Below are positions 52,143 through 59,716 of a stretch of 64,000 nucleotides of DNA, in pieces. Each line of letters starts with the position of its first letter. Position 1 is the first letter of the stretch. The DNA is from Blautia sp. (GTDB lineage Bacteria; Bacillota; Clostridia; Lachnospirales; Lachnospiraceae): contig JAMPHB010000001.1 of NCBI GenBank assembly GCA_023663685.1, positions 898,748-962,747 on the forward strand, read 5' to 3'. The notes beneath the pieces are model-generated. The model made no database searches. It was not told where the DNA came from and saw nothing but the letters and a program-made list of their open reading frames with translations. The position numbers and the translations under genes were made by a program.

Positions 52143-52655
52143 TTATGACGTAACATCAAAGCCACTACCACCCAACAGAGCGCCGGTATTGCAAGCGCTG
52201 CTGTCATAGTTGGCAGTCTCAGGGGCCTGGCGCAAACTCTTGAATAAAGTGAGATCGAATTCATTTAATTCGATTGCCTGCTGGATAAGAAGGATATTCT
52301 CATCGTTGAGGCGTTTCAGCTCTCCTGCGACCGCAATCAGACGATCCCTCGCCTCGGTCAGCTTTTGCTGTGCTTCCGGCTGGGAATCAAGGCTTTCAAT
52401 GAGCCGGGTCACGGTCATTGTCTCCTGATTCATGCCGAGAACCATCGCAACATCGTGCAATGTCTGAAGCTGCCGGTTGCTCAGGCTCATCAAATCATCG
52501 CTGGTAAGCTGTTCCTGCGCCGTATGCTTCTCTAAAGCCGTAACATCTGCTGCAATCAACGCCTCGCGCTTTTCCTCGCCGCATACGATCAGCTTCTGAT
52601 ACATCTTTTCTTCCGCTTCGAGCACATTCACAAGCTCATCCACTAAACTGGCCAC
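52143..52655 (-). CDS. flgN: Flagellar chaperone FlgN (170 aa)
   Basis: Helical cytoplasmic protein beginning LVDELVNVLEAEEKMYQKLI, with heptad-like helices throughout and a region near residues 45-60 (EKHTAQEQLTSDDLMSLSNR) typical of FlgN. It holds FlgK/FlgL before export. It lies between flgM and flgK, the standard order. Confidence 0.88.
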   Translation of the reverse strand: MASLVDELVNVLEAEEKMYQKLIVCGEEKREALIAADVTALEKHTAQEQLTSDDLMSLSNRQLQTLHDVAMVLGMNQETMTVTRLIESLDSQPEAQQKLTEARDRLIAVAGELKRLNDENILLIQQAIELNEFDLTLFKSLRQAPETANYDSSACNTGALLGGSGFDVTS

Positions 52656-52696
52656 TGCTGACTCCTCACTTCATGCAATGCTTTTACAAGCATTCT

Positions 52697-52978
52697 CTAC
52701 ACAATACTTCTATTGTATCTCTCCAGTAATTTGCTGGCAAAAGCTCCCGCATCCACCGAGTATGTCCCGGAGTCAATCTTAGACTTAAGCTGGGATACTT
52801 TGTCCGCCCTGATGTCAGAAGCTTGCGATACTGCAGCCTTTGCGACCTGATAATCGCGCCCTGTCTGTGAAATGGACAACTGGTCGCTAAGTCCGCTTGT
52901 GCTCTGTGGCTTTGCGGTCATGGCGGAATTCTGTGTCCCATAAACCTGTGCGATCTGGTTATATGCTTCTATACGCAT
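52697..52978 (-). CDS. flgM: Anti-sigma-28 factor FlgM (93 aa)
   Basis: Inhibits sigma-28 until it is exported through the finished hook. The protein begins MRIEAYNQIAQVYGTQ, and the conserved C-terminal segment DIRADKVSQLKSKIDSGTYS, then FASKLLERY, is the sigma-binding part. Length normal. First gene of the late operon, behind an excellent sigma-28 promoter, giving autoregulation. Confidence 0.94.
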   Translation of the reverse strand: MRIEAYNQIAQVYGTQNSAMTAKPQSTSGLSDQLSISQTGRDYQVAKAAVSQASDIRADKVSQLKSKIDSGTYSVDAGAFASKLLERYNRSIV

Positions 52979-53022
52979 AACAGCATCTCCTTTCTTCCTT
53001 GAAAATAAGCTTTCTACATTCT

Positions 53023-53049
53023 TTATCGGATATTCCTGACCAGACTTTA
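53023..53049 (-). promoter_or_regulatory. Sigma-28 promoter of the flgM operon
   Basis: Minus strand TAAA (53046-53049), 16-base spacer, CCGATAA (53023-53029). Confidence 0.9.
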
Positions 53050-53202
53050 GGAAAATCCAAAAATTTTGTATTTTACTTATTTTTATCTCTTATATTATGT
53101 CCTTGTTGTATTTTATATCGTCTTTTGCGAAAATTACTTTACCAAATTTTATAAATTCTTCAAAAAATCTTTTGCCGAACCGTGTCATTTGGCAGAAAAT
53201 CC

Positions 53203-53232
53203 TTGACAACAGCGACTTTCATGGCTTATACT
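53203..53232 (+). promoter_or_regulatory. Sigma-A promoter of the SRP RNA gene
   Basis: TTGACA (53203-53208), 18-base spacer, TATACT (53227-53232). The predicted start falls at the first paired base of the RNA. Confidence 0.85.
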
Positions 53233-53239
53233 TAAGACT

Positions 53240-53501
53240 CCGAGCAGCCGGGGCGGCAGCGGTGCCTTGTACCAACAATCCGCTATAGTTGGGGTGATGT
53301 CTCGTGGAGGGTCTTTTCCGGTGGAGCTGACCTTTGTAAGCGGCGTTGACGCCTGGGTCTTACGCAATGGGAATCTGTGAACCGGGTCAGGGTAGGAATA
53401 CAGCAGCCCTAAGCAGAAGCTCTCATGTGCCGTGAGGGTGCCTAGGGGGAGCTGGCTGCAGGGGTAACGTCTGTTGGAGGGATTCGAAGCGGGGCGCTCG
53501 G
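53240..53501 (+). ncRNA. ffs: Signal recognition particle RNA, large Gram-positive type
   Basis: About 262 bases with both ends pairing (ccgagc / gctcgg). The 5' part holds Alu-domain sequence (gcggtgccttgtacc...ccgctatag). The S domain contains gggtcaggg, a GUA-GGAA-UAC stem with a GNRA tetraloop, then agcagccctaag, the conserved Ffh-binding site. No protein frame is needed here. It scaffolds SRP for co-translational membrane targeting. Confidence 0.93.
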
Positions 53502-53537
53502 ATTAAAATCTTCATCAAATTCCATCACAATCAGTTT

Positions 53538-53771
53538 CTATGCTGCTTTTGAATAATCAATAACAGCAATTTCCTGCATAAGCTGTTTTGCCATGTCTAC
53601 AAGGGTCTCTACTTGTTTTGCCACTTGATTGGAATAATACTTCTCACCACATTGCTCACATTCTTCACAAGGTACATTTTTAATAATAATGATGCTGTTT
53701 TTATAGTTTACTACATGGGTTGTCAAAGATGGCACTGTAGTTTTGCATTTACAATACATACACATGGTCAA
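53538..53771 (-). CDS. YgiT-type zinc-finger antitoxin-like protein (77 aa)
   Basis: Two cysteine pairs, CMYCKCK near the N-terminus and CEECEQCGEKYYS near residue 35, form an MqsA/YgiT-type zinc finger. The C-terminal helix (AKQVETLVDMAKQLMQEIAV) lacks the usual HTH, so it is a short form. Start overlaps the upstream DUF4258 gene (ATGA). Pairs of this order are common toxin-antitoxin modules. Confidence 0.8.
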   Translation of the reverse strand: MTMCMYCKCKTTVPSLTTHVVNYKNSIIIIKNVPCEECEQCGEKYYSNQVAKQVETLVDMAKQLMQEIAVIDYSKAA

Positions 53772-54085
53772 TCCCCCTTTCTGGTTTTCAAATCTGCTTC
53801 AAACCTATCCGTGTCTGGATAGTAAGCAGTTATTAAAAATATAGTATTGCCATCTGAGCCAACGACAATATGCAATACTTTATGGTTCTTTGTATGTCCA
53901 AAAACAAGACAACTGGGATGGGGAAAATCATCCGGATAATCTTCTATAATTTCGCCTTCTTCCAGACAAGACTCTACATCATCTATGCTTATATCCCTCT
54001 CCTGCATCCGCTCTAAACAGTGTTTTGCCCATTTTATGTTAGATTCGGACGCATGGTATATGACCTGAAGCTGTTTTATATCCAT
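53768..54085 (-). CDS. DUF4258 toxin-like protein (105 aa)
   Basis: Small RelE-like fold candidate: CLERMQERDISIDDVESCLE near residue 25, IIEDYPDDFPHPSCLVFG, then LHIVVGSDGNTIFLITAYYP, a standard DUF4258 layout. It is coupled to the zinc-finger antitoxin-like gene. Predicted RNA-cleaving toxin by family; activity not shown. The alternative GTG start is six bases upstream. Confidence 0.8.
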   Translation of the reverse strand: MDIKQLQVIYHASESNIKWAKHCLERMQERDISIDDVESCLEEGEIIEDYPDDFPHPSCLVFGHTKNHKVLHIVVGSDGNTIFLITAYYPDTDRFEADLKTRKGD

Positions 54086-54204
54086 AACCACATTTCCCTT
54101 CTTCTGTTTCTGTAATAGTATACACTATTTTTCTACAAATGGAAATGGATATTGATACATTGTTTGTGTCATTTAAAAGATGTGCGCAATCTGGCAAAAT
54201 AAAA

Positions 54205-54234
54205 GACGGCAGGGGGTAAATCCCTGCTGCCGCC
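54205..54234 (-). terminator. Probable terminator of the reverse rubrerythrin gene
   Basis: Imperfect GC-rich hairpin (ggcaggg / ccctgctgcc) followed on the minus strand by TCTTTTATTTT. Confidence 0.65.
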
Positions 54235-54290
54235 TTACATACAAATATATTACTTTTAATCCATTTCTATTTTAAATCCATGCGTTCTGC

Positions 54291-54878
54291 TTAACCGAAG
54301 TATCTCTTAAGCATACCCTCAAAGGCTCTGCCATGTCTTGCCTCGTCCTTTGCCATCTCGTGCACAGTATCGTGGATTGCATCCAGATTATTCTTCTTCG
54401 CGCACTTCGCAAGCTCAAACTTGCCGGAGGTAGCTCCAAACTCACAATCCACTCTCCACTTCAGGTTGTCCTTCGTGCTGGCCTTCATGTTCGGCTCAAG
54501 CTCCTCGCCGAGCATCTCTGCGAACTTCGCTGCATGCTCTGCCTCCTCATATGCCGCCTTCTCCCAGTACAGGCCAATCTCCGGGTAGCCCTCGCGGTGT
54601 GCGATTCTCGCCATGCAAAGATACATTCCCACCTCAGAGCACTCCCCCTCAAAGTTCGCTTTCAGCTGCTCAAAGATAAACTTCTTGTCATCCTCGCTGA
54701 TCTCCGGGTTATCCTTTACGGTCTTCGCATAAATTCCATACTCATGCTCTGCTGCCAGCGTAAGCTCTCCCTCAACCTTCTTGAACTTGTCGCTTCCCAC
54801 ATGACATACCGGACATTCAGCCGGAGCTGCGTCCCCTTCATACACATAACCACATACTGTACACACAAATTTTGCCAT
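54291..54878 (-). CDS. Reverse rubrerythrin (195 aa)
   Basis: Cytoplasmic peroxide-reducing protein. A rubredoxin-like iron site is at the N-terminus ([20 protein letters not shown] with CPVCH). A four-helix di-iron domain follows ([46 protein letters not shown]). The rubredoxin-first order defines the 'reverse' type known from clostridia, where it is NADH-coupled H2O2 reductase and PerR-controlled. A GGAGG site precedes the ATG. Its leader contains a PerR/Fur remnant. Confidence 0.93.
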   Translation of the reverse strand: MAKFVCTVCGYVYEGDAAPAECPVCHVGSDKFKKVEGELTLAAEHEYGIYAKTVKDNPEISEDDKKFIFEQLKANFEGECSEVGMYLCMARIAHREGYPEIGLYWEKAAYEEAEHAAKFAEMLGEELEPNMKASTKDNLKWRVDCEFGATSGKFELAKCAKKNNLDAIHDTVHEMAKDEARHGRAFEGMLKRYFG

Positions 54879-54893
54879 CTCAGATGTCCTCCT

Positions 54894-55025
54894 TTATAAA
54901 TTAGATTGTTTTATATGCGAGCAGCCGGGGCATGATCCGGTAAATCGAATCGTATGCTCTTCAATCGTCCCGGGAAATGCTTCCGCTGCCTGCTTATCCA
55001 AATCGTCCAGTGGCGCGCATTGCCG
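54894..55025 (-). pseudogene. C-terminal remnant of a Fur/PerR-family regulator
   Basis: A frame without a usable start encodes LDDLDKQAAEAFPGTIEEHT then IRFTGSCPGCSHIKQSNL and a stop. This is the end of a PerR-type protein, including the last CxxC zinc-site residues. The DNA-binding part is absent; the frame hits a TGA at 55026. The predicted sigma-A promoter lies just upstream, so the remnant is now leader RNA for reverse rubrerythrin. Confidence 0.65.
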
Positions 55026-55050
55026 TCAAACCAATCCGCCCCTCCACGTC

Positions 55051-55079
55051 AATATAAGACATTAGTACCAATTTGTCAA
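55051..55079 (-). promoter_or_regulatory. Sigma-A promoter before reverse rubrerythrin leader
   Basis: Minus strand TTGACA (55074-55079), 17-base spacer, TATATT (55051-55056). Confidence 0.8.
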
Positions 55080-55169
55080 CCAATTTTTTAATAATGATAT
55101 TCTACCCCATTTGCACATAGAATATGAAGAAACATTCTATTGAAACAATAGCTTAGGACAGGAGTTGCT

Positions 55170-56261
55170 ATGAATTTGAGACGATTTGTTACTTATATTT
55201 ATCAGTATGATCAGGGAAAACGGGGAAAAAACGTGGGCTTTATCAAAGTGGATATCCGGGACAGCGGCTGCCGCATGGAAGTACAGGTGCGCGGGCTGGA
55301 AGGATTTAAGGGACGGGCAAAAATTTTTCTGATTGTTCCCGGCGAAGGTCTGCCTGCCATTTATGCGGGCGAGCTTCCGATTGGCCCGGGGGGCGGCCGC
55401 AGCAAGCTGTTCTTCCAGCGAAATCTGCTGGGGGACAGCGGCTACACCGTAGACCAGATTCAGGCTGTGGCCATTCGCTGTGGCGGGGGCAGACTCCTCG
55501 TGAGCTGCTGGACTGAGGATGTGCCGGAGGCAGTTCTTCTCGGACAATTCCAGACGTCCGCAGAACAGCCGCCTATAGAGGTTCGCCCTCAGACAGCACC
55601 ACCGCAGCCGGAGGAGATTCCCATTACGCGGGTGCCTGTCTCTGATATGCCGGGGACGAGACGCGGAATGCAGGAAAATCCGCTGACTGAGCCTCCCTCT
55701 TTCCTGGAAGCGCCCTCCGCCCCCTCGGATACTCCTCCGGCAGAAGCTCCGGCGGATAACCCCTGGACTGAGACCCCACCGGATACTCCTCCGGCAGAAG
55801 CTCCGGCGGATATGCCCCGGACTGAGACCCCACCGGATACTCCTCCGGCAGAAGCTCCGGCGGATATGCCCCGGCAAGAAGCTTCACCGGATATGCCTCC
55901 GGCCGAGACTCCCGCAGGACTTCTGCAGACCGAAGAAGTAAAAAAGCCCGGGGAGACGCCTCCTGCCCAGACTGATTTCCGGCGTATTGAAATTACGGAT
56001 ATCCGCAATTTGCCTAAACGCAACTGGCATCTATGCAGCAACAGCTTCCTCATTCACGGCTTTTTCAATTATCATTATCTGATTCTGAAAACAGTAGAAA
56101 AAAACGGAGAAAAAGCCTGCTGGCTGGGCGTACCCGGCATCTACGAGCAGCCGGAGCGCATGATGGCACTCTTGTTCGGCTTCCCGGAATTTGAACCGGC
56201 ACGAATGGAAAATGAATTCCCCGGAAATTTCGGTTACTGGCTGTGCCCGCTGGAGCTGTGA
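55170..56261 (+). CDS. Proline-rich repeat protein of unknown function (363 aa)
   Basis: N-terminal domain (1-130) is beta-rich (MNLRRFVTYIYQYDQGKRGK at the start). Residues about 175-265 are tandem 18-aa repeats of the TETPPDTPPAEAPADMPR type. A C-terminal domain (285-363) with HLCSNSFLIHGFFNYHYLIL and GIYEQPERMMALLFGFPEFE follows, resembling the DUF6128-like tail I associate with Lachnospiraceae proteins. No signal peptide or transmembrane helix. It converges with and overlaps the acetyltransferase gene by 28 bases. Function unknown. Confidence 0.75.
   Translation: MNLRRFVTYIYQYDQGKRGKNVGFIKVDIRDSGCRMEVQVRGLEGFKGRAKIFLIVPGEGLPAIYAGELPIGPGGGRSKLFFQRNLLGDSGYTVDQIQAVAIRCGGGRLLVSCWTEDVPEAVLLGQFQTSAEQPPIEVRPQTAPPQPEEIPITRVPVSDMPGTRRGMQENPLTEPPSFLEAPSAPSDTPPAEAPADNPWTETPPDTPPAEAPADMPRTETPPDTPPAEAPADMPRQEASPDMPPAETPAGLLQTEEVKKPGETPPAQTDFRRIEITDIRNLPKRNWHLCSNSFLIHGFFNYHYLILKTVEKNGEKACWLGVPGIYEQPERMMALLFGFPEFEPARMENEFPGNFGYWLCPLEL
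55735..55905 (+). repeat. 54-bp tandem repeats in the proline-rich protein gene
   Basis: About three near-identical 54-bp copies (each beginning gatactcctccggcagaag) encode 18-aa Pro/Glu/Ala/Thr repeats and remain in frame. Confidence 0.85.
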
Positions 56262-56830
56262 ACACCGCCTGAGGCTTTTGCCCGATAATCAGGATTTATC
56301 ATACTAAACTGTGCGTGATCTCTCCAACGCCCCTGGATAAAAAGGAAGTCCCGGCTGATACCCTCGTAGGTAAATCCTACCCTGGCCAGCAGCCGGGCAC
56401 TTGCCACATTGTCCGGCAAAGCCCATGCCATAATCCGGTGCAGCCCCAGCTCCCGGAAAATCGCCTGCGTAATCGCACACAGCGCCTCGGTCGCATAGCC
56501 CTTATGATGATACTCGCTGGAAAACTTATAGCCAATCTCACAGCGGGAAGCGCCCTTTTGAATATCGTGAAAACAGATTGTACCGATAATCTGTTCCGCG
56601 TGACCCTTCCGGTATATATAAAAACGAAAAATATTGCCTTTTATGGCGGCATTATACTCTAAAGCGGTGAGCTGCCTTAATTTTTCCACTGTATAAAATC
56701 CGGGAATCCGCTCCGGCTCGTAACGTTCAAACAACTCCTTATCCCTGAGATAAAAATCCAGCACCTGCTCCGCCGCCTCCGGCCTCACAATTTTCAGGAT
56801 CAGACGTTCCGTCTTATATTCAAACTGCAT
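56234..56830 (-). CDS. GNAT-family N-acetyltransferase, RimJ/RimL-like (198 aa)
   Basis: YKTERLILKIVRPEAAEQVL at the start, CEIGYKFSSEYHHKGYATEA (acetyl-CoA-binding loop) near residue 95 and LPDNVASARLLARVGFTYEG near 140 are typical of protein or small-molecule acetyltransferases of this type. Target unknown. Predicted promoter TTTACA-17-TAATAT at 56867-56895. It overlaps the convergent proline-rich gene. Confidence 0.9.
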   Translation of the reverse strand: MQFEYKTERLILKIVRPEAAEQVLDFYLRDKELFERYEPERIPGFYTVEKLRQLTALEYNAAIKGNIFRFYIYRKGHAEQIIGTICFHDIQKGASRCEIGYKFSSEYHHKGYATEALCAITQAIFRELGLHRIMAWALPDNVASARLLARVGFTYEGISRDFLFIQGRWRDHAQFSMINPDYRAKASGGVHSSSGHSQ

Positions 56831-56858
56831 CTATCTTTTTTCCCCACTTGCATTATGA

Positions 56859-56864
56859 TATAAT
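56859..56864 (+). promoter_or_regulatory. Extended -10 promoter of tadA
   Basis: TGA followed by TATAAT, about 55 bases before the tadA start. A divergent minus-strand promoter (TTTACA, 17-base spacer, TAATAT at 56867-56895) overlaps for the acetyltransferase gene. Confidence 0.6.
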
Positions 56865-56918
56865 CTATATTATAATTCATCGGCGCATTTGTAAAGAGAA
56901 AGGAACAGAATTCAAAGC

Positions 56919-57380
56919 ATGACAGTAGATGAGAAATTTATGAAAGCGGCTATTATCCAGGCCAAAAAAGCGTATGCCATCGACGAAGTGCCCATCGGCT
57001 GTGTGATTGTACGGGAAAACAAAATCATTGCCAGAGGCTATAACCGGCGAAATACCGACAAGAACACTCTTGCTCACGCAGAGCTTACCGCTATCCGCCG
57101 CGCCAGCAAAAAGACCGGAGACTGGCGGCTTGAGGACTGTACCATGTATGTGACGCTGGAGCCCTGCCAGATGTGTGCCGGCGCCATCGTCCAGTCGAGG
57201 ATGCAGCGGGTTGTGATTGCTTCCATGAATCCGAAAGCCGGCTGCGCAGGCTCTGTGTTAAACCTCCTGCAAATGGAGGAATTCAATCATCAGGTTGCCC
57301 TCACCCGGGGGGTGCTGGACGGGGAATGCTCCGCCATGCTCTCCCAGTACTTCCGGGAGCTGCGTGCCCGCAAAGAGTAA
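56919..57380 (+). CDS. tadA: tRNA-specific adenosine-34 deaminase (153 aa)
   Basis: Converts wobble adenosine to inosine in tRNA-Arg. The catalytic HAE (LAHAELTAI) near residue 50 and PCxxC (LEPCQMCAGAIVQSRM) near 85 form the zinc site. MNPKAGCAGSVLNLL and the C-terminal segment are specific to TadA-like deaminases. Length normal. Stands alone between the acetyltransferase and hsp20. Confidence 0.95.
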   Translation: MTVDEKFMKAAIIQAKKAYAIDEVPIGCVIVRENKIIARGYNRRNTDKNTLAHAELTAIRRASKKTGDWRLEDCTMYVTLEPCQMCAGAIVQSRMQRVVIASMNPKAGCAGSVLNLLQMEEFNHQVALTRGVLDGECSAMLSQYFRELRARKE

Positions 57381-57400
57381 CTCCGAACACAGCTCTCTGC

Positions 57401-57437
57401 AAAAAGTAACGGCTTCCGGTATCCCTACCGGAAGCCG
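57401..57437 (-). terminator. Terminator of hsp20
   Basis: Perfect 12-bp stem (cggcttccggta / taccggaagccg), 4-base loop, followed on the minus strand by TTACTTTTTG. Confidence 0.85.
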
Positions 57438-57446
57438 CAGCCTCCC

Positions 57447-57884
57447 TTATCCCTCAATGGCAATGTATTGCTTCTTCTCTACCGCCGCCTTTTCATCATA
57501 TTTCGGCACTTTGATTTTCAGGACTCCGTCCTCAAATTTTGCCCGGATATCCTCCTGCGTAACCTGATCGCCCACATAAAAGCTTCTGCTGCAGGAGCCG
57601 CTGTAACGCTCTCTGCGGATATACTTTCCGTCCTCATCCTTTGTACTGCTGGACGAAGCGGTGACAGCATTGATGGTCAAATATCCATCCTTAAGCTCCG
57701 CCTGCACATCCTGCTTCTTAAAGCCCGGAAGATTCATATAAATCTCATAGCCCCCGTCCACCTCTTTGACATCGGTGTGCATGATATTCTGCGGGCTGTT
57801 TCCAAAGCCCCTCAGTCTCGGAGCTGCGGACATCTCAAAAAAATCGTCTAACAAATTGTCTCCAAATAAACTCGGCATCAACAT
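57447..57884 (-). CDS. Small heat shock protein Hsp20 (145 aa)
   Basis: ATP-independent holdase chaperone. The alpha-crystallin domain runs from about residue 35 with TDVKEVDGGYEIYMNLPGFK, then YSGSCSRSFYVGDQVTQEDI and ARFEDGVLKIKVPKY-like strands (sequence here AKFEDGVLKIKVPKYDEKAA), ending IAIEG. It is controlled by HrcA through an upstream CIRCE. Monocistronic. Confidence 0.95.
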   Translation of the reverse strand: MLMPSLFGDNLLDDFFEMSAAPRLRGFGNSPQNIMHTDVKEVDGGYEIYMNLPGFKKQDVQAELKDGYLTINAVTASSSSTKDEDGKYIRRERYSGSCSRSFYVGDQVTQEDIRAKFEDGVLKIKVPKYDEKAAVEKKQYIAIEG

Positions 57885-57982
57885 AAGTCATTCCTCCTTT
57901 TACATTTTGATCCATGCTGCTCTGTCTCTATGTTACTTTTTCGGAGGATGGGAACTTATCTGTTCTCACCTTCGTTATACAT

Positions 57983-58011
57983 GTTATAGCTCTTTTTGTT
58001 AGCACTGTCAA
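57983..58011 (-). promoter_or_regulatory. Sigma-A promoter of hsp20
   Basis: Minus strand TTGACA (58006-58011), 17-base spacer, TATAAC (57983-57988). The -35 lies inside the CIRCE spacer. Confidence 0.85.
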
Positions 58012-58025
58012 GAGGTGAGTGCTAA
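57999..58025. promoter_or_regulatory. CIRCE element (HrcA operator)
   Basis: TTAGCACTG, 9 bases, GAGTGCTAA: one mismatch from the CIRCE consensus. It overlaps the promoter, so HrcA would block polymerase binding. Confidence 0.95.
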
Positions 58026-58128
58026 CAAAATTGTTAAAAAACTATAAACTCGCATAGTGACAGAGTCTGGAATATTTTACATTATGCTCTTTTCGCCGAT
58101 CGCTATACGCGTTCCGGCATATTTGTCT

Positions 58129-58515
58129 TTATTTTACGACTTCGCCCCGCAATATTTCGTCCCCGTCCATCGGCGCGCCGCATTTTGGGCAAAAACGGGA
58201 GTCCCGCGGCACCATCACCCCGCAGCCTGCACATTTTGCCATATTCTTCAATGCTCCCAGATTATTTTTGTAACCCAGAAGCTTCTGCTCACTCGCCCTG
58301 ATTGCACTGATATATCCCGCAAATATCTCCTCCGGGTCATCTTTATGCTGCGACATGTACAGCCTGCCCAGCTGCGCGTACAGATGCTCCAGCTTTTTCT
58401 CCTCATCGCTTATTGCAGCCTTGCACTTGGCAACATCCGCCACCTCACGCCCCTTCTGCACGGCAGACTGGCTCACGTCCGAAACTCTCCTGCCAAAATC
58501 ATCTAAAAACGACAC
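58129..58515 (-). CDS. Zinc-ribbon protein with helical N-terminus (128 aa)
   Basis: Residues 1-85 form amphipathic helices (SFLDDFGRRVSDVSQSAVQK). The C-terminal CAGCGVMVPRDSRFCPKCGA is a two-CxxC zinc ribbon. Similar small proteins occur across Firmicutes without known function. Neighbours do not clarify a role. Confidence 0.8.
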   Translation of the reverse strand: MSFLDDFGRRVSDVSQSAVQKGREVADVAKCKAAISDEEKKLEHLYAQLGRLYMSQHKDDPEEIFAGYISAIRASEQKLLGYKNNLGALKNMAKCAGCGVMVPRDSRFCPKCGAPMDGDEILRGEVVK

Positions 58516-58532
58516 TTTTTGCCCTTCCTTCC

Positions 58533-58817
58533 CTAATATATAGTACTCTTCTCATAGAAATCCTGCTCTTCCCTGAGCGGAAGCGTTTTTGTCTCTATAT
58601 TTTCTATATAAATGTATGTCCGCTTCTCCAGAAAAAGAATCAGCTGGTCGATATCCTCCTCGCGCCCCTGCACCTCCATCTCCACAGTGCCGTCTCTCAG
58701 ATTGCGAACCCAGCCCGTCAGGTCGAGCTGTCTGGCTTTATTCACCGAATAATAGCGGAAGCCGACGCCCTGTACACGTCCATAAAAAATAATGTGTCTG
58801 CGTATTTTTTCTTTCAT
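58533..58817 (-). CDS. Acylphosphatase (94 aa)
   Basis: Hydrolyses acyl phosphates. GRVQGVGFRYYSVNKA contains the phosphate-binding Arg, and LTGWVRNLRDGTVEMEVQG the catalytic Asn. Normal length. It follows a cupin gene by two bases, in what may be an operon of small metabolic genes. Confidence 0.93.
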   Translation of the reverse strand: MKEKIRRHIIFYGRVQGVGFRYYSVNKARQLDLTGWVRNLRDGTVEMEVQGREEDIDQLILFLEKRTYIYIENIETKTLPLREEQDFYEKSTIY

Positions 58818-58819
58818 CT

Positions 58820-59155
58820 CTACTGCTCCGGCACGACCGCGAAAAATGTCAGCTCTTCCCCGCTGTCATTGATCAGGCTGTGCGAATGTCCCTTCGGACA
58901 ATAGTGACAGTCCCCGGCTGCTAGCCTCTCCTCTCCATCGTCATAGAGACATCTGCCCTCGCCCTTTAAAATATAGATAATTTCGCTGCCGGTATCGTGT
59001 GTATGCAGGCCGATGGACGCTCCCGGCGCAAGTCTTGCCCGCATAATCTTACAATTCTCATCTACATACATCCGTGAAATAAAATCTCCACTCCCACCCT
59101 TGAAGCCGGAGATGGTCTTTTCTTCTATTTCATCAAAGCTAAGCTTCATTTTCAA
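58820..59155 (-). CDS. Cupin-domain protein (111 aa)
   Basis: Single cupin barrel. Metal ligands fit APGASIGLHTHDTGSEIIYI (His-His-Glu), and YCPKGHSHSLIN contributes the later His. Ligand or reaction unknown. Confidence 0.88.
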   Translation of the reverse strand: MKMKLSFDEIEEKTISGFKGGSGDFISRMYVDENCKIMRARLAPGASIGLHTHDTGSEIIYILKGEGRCLYDDGEERLAAGDCHYCPKGHSHSLINDSGEELTFFAVVPEQ

Positions 59156-59164
59156 CCTCCCATC

Positions 59165-59383
59165 CTATGTCAAAACACGGTATGCGCCCTTCATGCAAAG
59201 GATGCCCAATGGAACCAGAAAAATCGTGCAGCACAGCACAAGTCCTATCAGAAACAAGATAAATGCAACCGGGATTTTCACACATATCCACACGAAAGCC
59301 ATAACTGCCGCCCACCCAAAAAGGAGTGCAAACCCTATCATTCCAAACCCGATTGCCAAGACCAAGAATAGCAAAAACAACAT
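59165..59383 (-). CDS. Small two-helix membrane protein (72 aa)
   Basis: Almost entirely hydrophobic (FLVLAIGFGMIGFALLFGW; PVAFILFLIGLVLCCTIFLV), predicting two or three membrane passes. No catalytic residues. A different frame over the same DNA is less hydrophobic and lacks a good start. Function unknown. Confidence 0.6.
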   Translation of the reverse strand: MLFLLFLVLAIGFGMIGFALLFGWAAVMAFVWICVKIPVAFILFLIGLVLCCTIFLVPLGILCMKGAYRVLT

Positions 59384-59506
59384 ATCCGTATCCCCCTCTC
59401 TGTGTCATTCACGTTATATACTTCCAGTGTACGCCGCAAACGGCTTATTGTAAACAGTTGAATGTGCTGTTTAGAGGACGTTTATACGCTTTCTTCGCGA
59501 AATAAG

Positions 59507-59716
59507 CTAATACTCCTTTACGATCTCGCTTATTCCGTACATCTCCTTAAATGCCTCCAGCTCCCGCTCGTTTCTTATTAAGGTAACTTCCTCGAATTTC
59601 CCGGTTCGAAGATCCTTAAAGCCCGCCACCTGCTCACCGTTGCAGATACTGCAGCGCAGCACCGGGCGTTTATTTTTGGCATCATAAGTTTTCTTTTTTG
59701 ATTTACGCCCGAACAT
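59507..59716 (-). CDS. Small zinc-knuckle protein (69 aa)
   Basis: Basic N-terminus (MFGRKSKKKTYDAKNKRPV), one CSIC pair and an acidic C-terminal helix. Not recognised. It overlaps the YunG-like gene by 14 bases, so the two are probably co-translated. Confidence 0.65.
   Translation of the reverse strand: MFGRKSKKKTYDAKNKRPVLRCSICNGEQVAGFKDLRTGKFEEVTLIRNERELEAFKEMYGISEIVKEY

Noticed and set aside
53097-53288. Short plus-strand ORF before the SRP RNA
   Set aside because: It overlaps the SRP promoter and RNA, has no ribosome site and no domain.
55137-55877. Minus-strand frame of 246 codons with Arg/Ser-rich repeats
   Set aside because: It is a shadow of the 54-bp repeats of the plus-strand proline-rich gene.
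59139-59408. Alternative 89-codon frame over the small membrane protein
   Set aside because: It is less coherent than the hydrophobic frame, has odd composition and overlaps the cupin gene start.
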